In this document: positions 1-7,416 of the stretch, piece after piece | How positions within the stretch are numbered: position 1 is the stretch's first letter | How the letters are laid out: each line of letters begins with the position of its first letter | Assembly: GCF_021272185.1 (NCBI RefSeq) | Contig: NZ_JAJSEC010000014.1 | Coordinates: 1-58,394 of the forward strand | Direction: 5' to 3' | DNA length: 58,394 nt | Source of the DNA: Roseivivax sp. GX 12232 | Lineage (GTDB): Bacteria > Pseudomonadota > Alphaproteobacteria > Rhodobacterales > Rhodobacteraceae | Translations under genes and position numbers: made by a program | The notes under the pieces: model-generated | Database searches by the model: none | What the model was told of the DNA's origin: nothing | What the model saw: only the letters and a program-made list of their open reading frames with translations

Positions 1-129
1 CCCTTTCGTGACATCGCAGTGTCCCGCGCTTTTTTCCTTTCCGACCAGCAGAATTATGCCGAGCCATCAAGCGCGTTCTGGACACTACAGCATGCCGAGC
101 CACGTAAGGAGAATAGCTTGAGGAAAAAG

Positions 130-354
130 ATGGTTTGTTTTCCAGGATCATTGAGACCACCAAAGCCGGTCCGACGCTCGGGAGTTGGTGGCGGGGCTCG
201 ACGTGTTGGCGAGGTTGATAGGCGGGATGTCGCATCGGAGAAGTCTCCAACGTCAGAGCAACTGGTCCTTACTCAGCGCGTTCTGGTGGTTGGGATCGCC
301 GTTCTGGCGATTTTGGTTACAGCATCGGCCTTCTACGCAGTCTTCTATTTGTAG
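130..354 (+). CDS. Possible small C-tail membrane protein
   Basis: I do not recognise this 74-codon frame. It has a basic, proline- and glycine-rich first half (about residues 1-45). A strongly hydrophobic stretch follows (about 46-74, starting near LVLTQRVLVVGIAV), which could form one membrane helix at the very C-terminus. The start at 130 is preferred over the upstream ATG at 19 because an AGGA sits a few bases before it. It lies in the low-GC, gene-poor left part of the window, so it could equally be a chance frame. No neighbour suggests a role. Confidence 0.25.
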   Translation: MVCFPGSLRPPKPVRRSGVGGGARRVGEVDRRDVASEKSPTSEQLVLTQRVLVVGIAVLAILVTASAFYAVFYL

Positions 355-1633
355 CGCACTGGATATCCGGCGCAGCCGACAGACGGAGTCGCTTGCTCGC
401 CTTCCTTCCGAGACACGACATACAACCTAAGCGGATTGATGCGTGCGTTGACAGGCGCTGATCTTCTCAGAAGATGAGGTTGGCCAATGTTGCAGCCGCG
501 GTAAGATATCCAAAGCGCCGCGTCCGAATCATCGAGATACACTTATTTAGCCATGGCGCGTGACGCAGCTGACCTTAGACAGCACGCATAGGCATGCTAT
601 GATCGCATCAACAGTTCCAAGGTATCTGGAAATTCTGCTCCGAAGCCAAAGCGTCAACTCCGAGCGATGGGTGGCGCGCCAACATGAGGTTGAGTGCAAA
701 AACCACAAGTCACGCGCCACCCTGGGTCGTGTCGTTACCCGTGGATGACCCTCACACAATCGAACCCACAAATAAAGATGGAAATATTGGCATGGCTATA
801 TGGTTCACTGCTACTTGTTGGGATACATGTATACCGAATGGTGGCGACAGCAGGGCGATCCCAAAGATAAATGCAACCGCAAGCTACACCCAAACGCGGA
901 TGACATTTGCGAAAAACCGTTCCTCGCGATCCAGCGTCTCAAGCTTCTTGGTTAATATCGGGTCATCGATCTCATCGGCGTCCAACAAGAACTAGCTGGA
1001 TCCGCCCGGAGCGTTTCGAGCGACTGCATGCTTCAGTTGGCTAATTGCAAGGTGCCGAAGCCCGTGCCACTTCCGCGCGCTCCGGCTTTGGCGCTACTGT
1101 TCAGTGTTTGAAGCGTTCAGGGGGTGATCGTGTGTCTGCAACTAAGAGATGAGAGGCAGTTGTTTTAGGGGGCACACGCTGAGGTTGAAAGTCTGACTGG
1201 CCCAACAATGACCCTTCGAACGCATAGGCTCGTGCGGCCGGACCGGCGGCCACGCTTACCGCAGGACAAGATTCGGAGGAATAGACTTTATAGGTGACCT
1301 GTCGCCAAAAAGTGGCGCGCCCGACCTGAAGAGGACTAGGAGCCGGTCGCGCCACTAGTGCACCATCGAACCATGGTGCCTTATCGTCGCACAGCATGAG
1401 GCCTCGGGAAAGCCCGTTTTCCTTTTGGGAACTCACAGCCGAGCCTTTGCGTTCACCAACATTGGCGTTCTTGCTAGCAACACGAAAATTGAACACTGCG
1501 AGGCAAGAGGCATTCGAGGACTAGGTTGACCCGACGTAGCCTCAATCTAGTTCCGACATCGAAAAATTTGAAGTCTTTCAGTGCGGGCGCAGCTCGTTGC
1601 GCCGTTGCTTGTAAATCTACGCTGGGGGTGGCG
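355..1633. other. Gene-poor stretch, nothing recognised
   Basis: About 1.3 kb without a coding frame I can support. Short frames on both strands have no recognisable motif, no convincing ribosome binding site and no consistent high-GC third position. Base composition is lower in GC than the core genes to the right. It looks like decayed or laterally acquired sequence at the edge of an island. Confidence 0.6.
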
Positions 1634-1858
1634 ATGAAGCGCAAGGCAGGCTCGACCTGTGACCAGGGCGAGAACGGGCACGGTCGCGGTGACACAGGCC
1701 AAGCGAAGTGGCGGCAAACGCCCAGCCGTGAAACTTGGCACCCGACGGAGAAGCGAACCAAGGATTTCGCGCGGGAAGAACGTGCGTCGGCGCGGTCATT
1801 TTGGGCTATGCTTGTGGCTTGCTTCGCCTTGGCTGCAATCTTTATTGCGAGCCTATGA
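1634..1858 (+). CDS. Possible small C-tail membrane protein
   Basis: This is a 74-codon frame of unknown family. It is hydrophilic and basic over residues 1-50 and ends in a single hydrophobic segment (about 55-74, SFWAMLVACFALAAIFIASL). The start at 1634 follows a G-rich stretch that is only a weak ribosome binding site. The length and layout match the frame at 130-354, but the two sequences do not align convincingly. It lies 70 bases left of the insertion sequence, in a region with little other coding signal, so reality is doubtful. Confidence 0.2.
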   Translation: MKRKAGSTCDQGENGHGRGDTGQAKWRQTPSRETWHPTEKRTKDFAREERASARSFWAMLVACFALAAIFIASL

Positions 1859-1919
1859 AAGGTGACAGCACCCATTGAAACCGTTTTATTGCACATTTGC
1901 CTAAGGATATGAAGCTCCT

Positions 1920-1927
1920 TAATGGTT
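1920..1927. repeat. IS target site duplication, left copy
   Basis: TAATGGTT occurs immediately outside the left inverted repeat and again immediately outside the right one (3145-3152). Eight bases is the usual duplication length of the IS1595 family. This fixes the element's outer boundaries. Confidence 0.9.
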
Positions 1928-1952
1928 CCCGCTTATCCACCGAAGAAAGCAG
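1928..1952 (+). repeat. IS terminal inverted repeat, left
   Basis: Pairs with 3120-3144. The first 13 bp are identical to the other end in inverted orientation, and the remaining 12 have four mismatches. It lies beyond the 3' end of the transposase gene, so it is the right-hand end relative to transcription. Confidence 0.9.
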
Positions 1953-2014
1953 CGGCGTTACGGCCAGCATAGCCCATATTCCTTCGAGTGGCGGACTTGC
2001 TTTCCGACCGCACC

Positions 2015-2983
2015 TTAAAGCAACACGCGCATCTGGTCGACCACCGGGATCGGCTTCCAGATCGTCGTCGAATTCTCCCGGTCGAAACCGGCCTTTGTAG
2101 TCCATTGCTTGACCACTTCCCGAACCGGGTCGCGATGGTTCCACCGCCAGACAATCTCGTCGAGGTATCGCTGAAGGTGTTGTCGACCGAAGTTGTGGTA
2201 AACCTCGACCAGAGCGCGCTGCACCTGTGAGATGACTGCTTCGGCCGTGTTGACATGGGCGCCGGTCTCCGGGTTGGCGTATTCGTGCTGGCTGTGGATT
2301 ACACGATGGTGCTCCTCCATCGTCGCGCCAATGCCGAGGTAGCTCGTGCTCCCATCCGTCATGAGCGTGATGTCCTTGGAGCCAATCCGGCCCGCAATGA
2401 TTGTCTCCAGCGAGGCGCGCTGGTCATCGGAAACAACCTTGGCGCGCGCCTGTCCGTCGCGAGAGGCCGCTACGAAGATCATCGGCTTTCCGGTGCCCTT
2501 ACCCCTTGGATTGTAGGCCCCCGAGAGGGATTTAGGGGCTCCGCCGACATAGGCCTCATCCACCTCGACGATGTCCTCCAGCGGCAGCAGCTCCGCGTTC
2601 CGGTCGTCCATCATTTCCCGGATGGCATGCCCCATCTTCCACGCGGTCTTTTGGTTCGCGCCGAGCAGCCGCGCCATCACGACCGAGGAGATACCTTTGC
2701 TCGATGTGAGCACCAGGAACATCGCGCAGATCCATATACGCAAGTCGAGCTTGGTGCCGTGCATCGGGGTCAGCGTGGTGACCGTGAACTGGCGGCGACA
2801 GTCTCGGCACTGGTAGAGCCCCGGTCGGCAGCTCCGGCCGCGCAGCGCCGAAGAGTCCACTGACCCGCAATGCGGACAGTGCCTGCCGGTCGACCATATG
2901 ATACCCTCCAGGAAGCGGCGCGCGTGCATCTCGCTCGGCATCCGCTTCCAGATGTCAGGGATCGACTTCAGTTCAGTGATCAT
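2015..2983 (-). CDS. IS1595-family transposase (ISXO2-like)
   Basis: A transposase of 322 residues that would cut and join the element's ends. An N-terminal zinc ribbon is visible (CPHC near residue 37 and CRDC near 59), followed by a helix-turn-helix-like stretch and the ISXO2 catalytic domain. That domain shows DEAYVGG (about 140), MTDGS (about 209), and a HVNTAE motif (about 247) where this family carries Asn rather than Glu. A conserved basic stretch WRWNHR follows. The ATG at 2983 is preferred over one 33 bases upstream because GGAGAG lies just before it. The frame is uninterrupted and of family length, so the enzyme is probably functional. Confidence 0.93.
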   Translation of the reverse strand: MITELKSIPDIWKRMPSEMHARRFLEGIIWSTGRHCPHCGSVDSSALRGRSCRPGLYQCRDCRRQFTVTTLTPMHGTKLDLRIWICAMFLVLTSSKGISSVVMARLLGANQKTAWKMGHAIREMMDDRNAELLPLEDIVEVDEAYVGGAPKSLSGAYNPRGKGTGKPMIFVAASRDGQARAKVVSDDQRASLETIIAGRIGSKDITLMTDGSTSYLGIGATMEEHHRVIHSQHEYANPETGAHVNTAEAVISQVQRALVEVYHNFGRQHLQRYLDEIVWRWNHRDPVREVVKQWTTKAGFDRENSTTIWKPIPVVDQMRVLL

Positions 2984-3119
2984 CAGGGCTCTCCGCTCGT
3001 TCCGCCAACCGAGCAATGTTGGCCCGGCGGGTGTTCAGCGAAGAAGAAATCTGGAAAATCGCGCAAAATGCGGCGAGATGGCGGAAAAGCTAAGCCAGGT
3101 CAGCGCCTTGCGCTATTAG

Positions 3120-3144
3120 CTGCTTTTTCTCGTGGATAAGCGGG
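3120..3144 (-). repeat. IS terminal inverted repeat, right
   Basis: Counterpart of 1928-1952. It lies upstream of the transposase start and therefore probably overlaps or neighbours its promoter. Confidence 0.9.
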
Positions 3145-3152
3145 TAATGGTT
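3145..3152. repeat. IS target site duplication, right copy
   Basis: Second copy of TAATGGTT, identical to 1920-1927 and directly abutting the right inverted repeat. Confidence 0.9.
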
Positions 3153-3427
3153 TGAGATAAAATTAGAAAGTCGTATTCCTCAAAGAAAGGAAGGGGCACG
3201 CTGGATGTAAGCGATCTTGGTGCCGACCGACGGGGCCGAACCTGCCAAGCTCAAGCAACGGATTACCTAACTAGCTTTCAGCATTTTGTATTTCGATGCT
3301 CGGGGCGGTCATGGGGCGCTGCCGCAAGGCTGCGCGCCTCGCCAGTTGGCGCGCGTGCCGCTCACGGCCCTTTACAGCCGCCCAGAAATCGGCACCATCA
3401 GCAGGGTTGTGAAAGGATCTTTTACGT

Positions 3428-4879
3428 ATGCCTGCAAACCTGCGCGATCTGGACAGTTTCGGTGAAGTAGCGGCAGAAGATGACGCCATCCTACTAAACT
3501 ACTTCCTTTCAACCGATACTGTCCAACGGGTCGAAGAAGGAGGCGCATTTCTTGTTATTGGTCGAAAAGGAGCGGGCAAGACTGCAATTGTTCGCTACTT
3601 TACAGAAGGCAATGAAAGGGACCGATCACGGGCGCTGAACCTTCGCAACTATCCGTGGAATGTCCATGCATCGCGCATAGATCGTGGTGCGGATGCTGTG
3701 GATGCATATGTCGCTTCGTGGAGATACTTGATCGCCGTCCAGATTGCTGCTTGGGCCCTCGAGAATTCCCAAGCAACATTCAATGACAACCAGCGCCCTT
3801 TGAGGGAATTTCTCGAGGCAAACTATGGCGGGCCCCGACCAAAGCTGTCTGACATCATTCGACCAGCCAAGCTGCGAGTTCGAGGGTTCAATGTTGCGCC
3901 TCAGGTCCTGGGCAACGCGCTTGGATCTGTCGATCTTGAACGCGGTGAGGGCGATCATAACCTCGGAATGGAGCTCGAGGCGCTGACGCAAGCATTACTC
4001 CAAAGTGCTGTTGCCGTTATGCGGGAGTGCCGGCTTGGAGCGTTCTACCTGCACTTCGATGAACTGGATGCTGGGCTCGAAGAGGTGAACGAGACGCGGA
4101 AGCAAATGCTGATCGGTCTCATCTTGGCGATCCGAGGGATGCGGCGCGAAATGGTGGCTCTGGAGGCCGAAGCCAAGCCGGTTCTCTACCTACGAACAGA
4201 CCTGTGGGACGATCTAACCTTCTCAGACAAGAACAAGATCACTCAAGGGCAATCTGTTTTGATTGAGTGGACCCCGGATCAGCTGAAGGATCTGGTCAAC
4301 GTGCGCCTCCGGTCGAAGCTCGGCGATGATGTCGCGTGGGGAAATATCATCGACGAAGATCTGATGCGAGGATCGCAGCCGAAATGGAACCATATCGTCG
4401 CTCGGACCTTGCGGCGGCCGCGAGATGTCATTCATTTCTTGAACGTCGCTCTGCGTGTTGCCAAGAGGCGAGACGATGCCGAACTCATATTCAGTAATCG
4501 CGACATTGTGGAGTCGAGGACCGATTACTCAGCCTACCTGAAGCGGGAACTGGACGACGAGATCTTGCCCCACTGGCGCCGATGGGAGGAAGCGCTTCAG
4601 ACTCTTTCAGCCATTGCTACGGAGACCTTCAGTGCCGAGGGTTTTGGGGAGGAATACCCACGCAAAAAGTCGGCGGGGAATCCTTGCGACGCTGGGGAAG
4701 CGCTGAGGTTGCTGCACAGGTTCTCGGTGATTGGCTACTTGAAACGCAGTGGCTACGGCGGATCAAGTTGGGCGTTCATGTATGAAGAACCTGATCGCGG
4801 TTGGGACGCGCATGCAACTCAGTTCAAGGTGCATCCCGGACTGAAGGAGCACGCTGGGTTGCGTGAGGAGCGTAGGTAA
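3428..4879 (+). CDS. P-loop ATPase, Sll1717-like, orphan
   Basis: A cytoplasmic protein of 483 residues. The Walker A motif GRKGAGKT is at residues 45-52, and a Walker B-like FYLHFDELD is near 207-215. The N-terminal layout (FLVIGRKGAGKT after a short acidic leader) resembles the 'P-loop ATPase, Sll1717 family' class of STAND/KAP-like NTPases. The rest is helical and hydrophilic, with no membrane segment or nuclease motif I can see. AAAGGA lies upstream of the ATG. Base composition is lower in GC than core genes. It stands alone between the insertion sequence and a GFA gene, with 283 bases upstream that hold nothing recognised. Such orphan ATPases on islands are often suspected of anti-phage or stress roles, but nothing here proves one. 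Confidence 0.6.
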   Translation: MPANLRDLDSFGEVAAEDDAILLNYFLSTDTVQRVEEGGAFLVIGRKGAGKTAIVRYFTEGNERDRSRALNLRNYPWNVHASRIDRGADAVDAYVASWRYLIAVQIAAWALENSQATFNDNQRPLREFLEANYGGPRPKLSDIIRPAKLRVRGFNVAPQVLGNALGSVDLERGEGDHNLGMELEALTQALLQSAVAVMRECRLGAFYLHFDELDAGLEEVNETRKQMLIGLILAIRGMRREMVALEAEAKPVLYLRTDLWDDLTFSDKNKITQGQSVLIEWTPDQLKDLVNVRLRSKLGDDVAWGNIIDEDLMRGSQPKWNHIVARTLRRPRDVIHFLNVALRVAKRRDDAELIFSNRDIVESRTDYSAYLKRELDDEILPHWRRWEEALQTLSAIATETFSAEGFGEEYPRKKSAGNPCDAGEALRLLHRFSVIGYLKRSGYGGSSWAFMYEEPDRGWDAHATQFKVHPGLKEHAGLREERR

Positions 4880-5258
4880 CCGCTCTGCCCTCTGCCCACC
4901 GACACGGGCCCGTTCGACGTTCAAGTTTCCCTACCAGGGAGGTTACCACTGTCTGCTACAAAGCGAACCGCTCTCTCGGCGCCCCTTCGCAGCGAATTTC
5001 TGCTTTCCGCCCAAAACGACCGTTCTGGTGGCGGAAAGCTTCGCAGTTGCAGCATGGGCAGGTATGTGATGATCGGCCTGGAGCGGACCCTAAATCGGTC
5101 TTAAGGATGCTGCAGTCCCCAGCTCAATGCAGACCTTGACGTAACACGCATAGGCTACTCGCTTTAGTGACTGGGAACCAGACAGGGCTACTGCGGAACA
5201 TTCGATCCAATTCGGTTTCGTGGCAATGGCATCCGGTGCCCGGTCGCTCCTAACCGCG
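4880..5258. other. Intergenic stretch with 10-bp inverted repeat
   Basis: No gene seen between the convergent ATPase and GFA genes. It holds a perfect inverted repeat, GCTTTCCGCC (5002-5011) and GGCGGAAAGC (5030-5039), separated by 18 bases and flanked by TTCGCAG-like words on both sides. No T-run follows, so a simple terminator is unlikely. From memory it resembles an interspersed noncoding sequence seen in Rhodobacterales genomes, but I could not check this. Confidence 0.5.
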
Positions 5259-5747
5259 TCAGCCGCCCACAATGTGAGGTGAAGCGTGTGTGGTTGGTTC
5301 GAGCGGAGTTCCGTCGTTCTCGGTCGCATGGCGGTCGAAGGTCTTGAATCCTGTCGGCAAGATCGTCCCTGGCTGCGCCTCGGAGACGAAGATATGTTTA
5401 GTGTTTTCCGTTGTTGCCGACACAGCCGAAGGCATATCCAGCGTCCCTGCGTATATGCCGATCCGATCGGGCCAGCGCTCGAAGGTCAAGGCCAGCTTGG
5501 TGCCGCAGTCAGAGCAGAAATGCACGCTTATTTCTTTGCCGCTTCCCTCCGAGGGGAGGGTAAAAACAGCGGGCATTGCGTTCTTGAATGCGAATGACGA
5601 GCGCTCGAAGATCGGCTCGATCATCCGGTCCGATCCCGTGGCGCGCTGGCAGAACCGGCAATAGCAAACAGTGATCCAAAGCGGGTCATTACCAGTGTCG
5701 TAGCTGATTTTGCCGCAAAGACAGCGGCCCTCGTGTCCAGCAGACAT
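5259..5747 (-). CDS. GFA family zinc-binding protein
   Basis: A protein of 162 residues with the glutathione-dependent formaldehyde-activating (GFA/CENP-V) fold. The zinc cysteines are visible: CLCG near residue 9, CYCRFCQR near 28-35, and HFCSDCGTK near 76. Family members bind two zinc ions. Some act with glutathione on formaldehyde, while most have unknown substrates. The start at 5747 is supported by GGGAGG just upstream. It is a single gene on the island side of tRNA-Phe, and no formaldehyde-pathway partner is adjacent. The family assignment is firm, but the reaction is not. Confidence 0.85.
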   Translation of the reverse strand: MSAGHEGRCLCGKISYDTGNDPLWITVCYCRFCQRATGSDRMIEPIFERSSFAFKNAMPAVFTLPSEGSGKEISVHFCSDCGTKLALTFERWPDRIGIYAGTLDMPSAVSATTENTKHIFVSEAQPGTILPTGFKTFDRHATENDGTPLEPTTHASPHIVGG

Positions 5748-5964
5748 GTTTCCCTCCCTTGCCCGCGCGGATCAGATAGATCGAGATCAATATTGGAACG
5801 GAAAGACCTGTATCGGCAATACAAAGAGCGGGATGAACGGCAGCTTCTCAACATTCTCTATTGAGGGTGCGCACCCGCAGAGAATGTCTGGTCCCCGCCA
5901 AAGGCGATCCAACGGCCGAAAGCGCCCACTGCGTTAGGACACAATATATCATATCGGTAAAATG

Positions 5965-6039
5965 GTGCCCGGGGGCGGAATCGAACCACCGACACGAGGA
6001 TTTTCAATCCACTGCTCTACCCCTGAGCTACCCGGGCAC
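5965..6039 (-). tRNA. tRNA-Phe (anticodon GAA)
   Basis: A 75-base cloverleaf with encoded CCA. The acceptor stem is GCCCGGG/CCCGGGC, the anticodon loop is TTGAAAA, and the T arm is GGTGG-TTCGATT-CCGCC. The anticodon stem GTGGA/TCCTC has a U-U mismatch at its second pair, and the D loop is short. The 3' end points left toward the low-GC region, the expected arrangement when an island has integrated into a tRNA 3' end. Confidence 0.96.
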
Positions 6040-6220
6040 GGGTGAGGGCTGACCCTCGGGTGAGGCGGGGTCTAGCCAAAGGGCGCACGGGTGTCCAGAG
6101 GCTCCGGGGCAAAAAATTCCGCCGTCGCGGCATCCGCCGCGGAAGACCCGAGGGCAGGGCGCCCGCGCCCCGCGGGCAAGAGGCTTTCCCTCCAACGGGC
6201 AAGGGGCTAGATCGGGGATC

Positions 6221-7288
6221 ATGCCCATCGCACCCGACAGCCTTCCGGCGCTTCTCGACCATGGTTTCGACACGGTGATCGACGTGCGCTCGCCCGCCGA
6301 ATTCGCCGAGGACCACGTGCCGGGCGCGATCAACCTGCCGGTGCTCGACAACGCCGAGCGCGCGCGGGTGGGCACGATCTACAAGCAGGAGTCGCCCTTC
6401 AAGGCGCGCAAGATCGGCGCGGCGCTGGTCTTCAAGAACGCCGCGCGGCACATCGAGGGGCCGTTGGCCGGCCACGAGGGCGGCTGGCGTCCGTTGGTCT
6501 ATTGCTGGCGCGGCGGGCAGCGTTCGGGCTCGCTGGCCTGGATGCTGAAAGAGATCGGCTGGCGCTCGGAGGTGATCCAGGGCGGTTACAAGACCTACCG
6601 GCGGCTGGTGACGGCGCGGCTCTACGACCAGGGGCTGGGGCTGCGGCTGGTGCAGCTCGGCGGCTATACCGGCACCGCCAAGACCGACCTTCTGCACCGG
6701 CTCGCGGCGCGGGGCGTGCAGGTCATCGACCTCGAGGGGCTGGCGCGGCACCGGGGCTCGCTCCTCGGCGACCGGCCGGGCGGGCAGCCGAGCCAAAAGG
6801 CCTTCGAGAGCGCGCTGGCGCGCGAGCTCCTGGCGCTCGATCCGGCGCGGCCAGTGGTGGTCGAGGCGGAATCGAGCAAGATCGGTCAGGTGATCCTGCC
6901 GCCGGCGCTCTGGGCCGCGATGAAGGCCGCGCCCTGGATCGAGGTTTCGGCGCCGGTCTCGGCGCGCACGCATTACCTGGTCGAGGCCTACGAGGACGTG
7001 CTGGCCGACCCCGAGCGCCTGCGCGACAAGCTTGCGCCGCTGCAGCGGCACCGGGGGCGGGCGCTGATCGAGACCTGGTTCGAGCGCATCACCGAGGGCG
7101 ACCAACCGGGCCTCGTCGAAAGCCTGATGACCGCGCATTACGACCCGGCCTACGACAAGTCGATGAAGGCCATGGCACCGGAAATTGCGGCGCGGATCGA
7201 GATGGCGCGGCTGGACCCGGAGGCGCTGGAGAGGGCGGCGGGCGATATCGCGGCGGCGCTGGAGCGGATGCCGAAGGTCTGGGCTTAG
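6221..7288 (+). CDS. mnmH: tRNA 2-selenouridine synthase
   Basis: MnmH (SelU/YbbB), 355 residues, replaces sulfur in 2-thiouridine at wobble position 34 of certain tRNAs with selenium from selenophosphate, via a geranylated intermediate. The rhodanese domain spans about 1-130, with catalytic Cys95 in YCWRGGQRSGS. A P-loop-like GGYTGTAKT at 147-155 opens the C-terminal nucleotide-binding domain. Length is as usual for the family. It faces the selD fusion gene tail to tail across 128 bases, so donor and user of selenophosphate sit side by side. No selA, selB or selC is in the window, so use of selenium in proteins cannot be judged here. Confidence 0.95.
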   Translation: MPIAPDSLPALLDHGFDTVIDVRSPAEFAEDHVPGAINLPVLDNAERARVGTIYKQESPFKARKIGAALVFKNAARHIEGPLAGHEGGWRPLVYCWRGGQRSGSLAWMLKEIGWRSEVIQGGYKTYRRLVTARLYDQGLGLRLVQLGGYTGTAKTDLLHRLAARGVQVIDLEGLARHRGSLLGDRPGGQPSQKAFESALARELLALDPARPVVVEAESSKIGQVILPPALWAAMKAAPWIEVSAPVSARTHYLVEAYEDVLADPERLRDKLAPLQRHRGRALIETWFERITEGDQPGLVESLMTAHYDPAYDKSMKAMAPEIAARIEMARLDPEALERAAGDIAAALERMPKVWA

Positions 7289-7416
7289 GGCCGGCGGGCT
7301 GGTTGCGCCTGTCTTTCCAAACGGCGCATTTATTATTTTAATTCAGTGGATTGCGGGGTGGAGCTCATCCATTGCGGCAAGCCTCAACCATCCACCAGCG
7401 GGCCACCGCCCCCACC

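Larger units (their letters stand above)
1928..3144 (-). mobile_element. IS1595-family insertion sequence, intact
   Basis: A complete 1,217-bp element. The ends are inverted repeats of 25 bp (1928-1952 and 3120-3144). The outer 13 bp, CCCGCTTATCCAC, are identical, and the inner 12 match at 8 positions. A perfect 8-bp target duplication TAATGGTT flanks it. One uninterrupted transposase gene on the minus strand fills 2015-2983. Matched ends, the intact gene and the undecayed duplication all indicate a fairly recent insertion that may still be mobile. The host sequence it entered contains no recognisable gene. Confidence 0.93.

Noticed and set aside
130-1858. The two 74-codon frames as duplicated genes
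   Set aside because: They share length and a C-terminal hydrophobic end, but the residues do not align, so common origin is not supported.
1-5960. Second copy of the tRNA-Phe 3' end as an island attachment site
   Set aside because: By eye I found no repeat of the tRNA 3' segment in the left 6 kb. If it exists it lies beyond the window.
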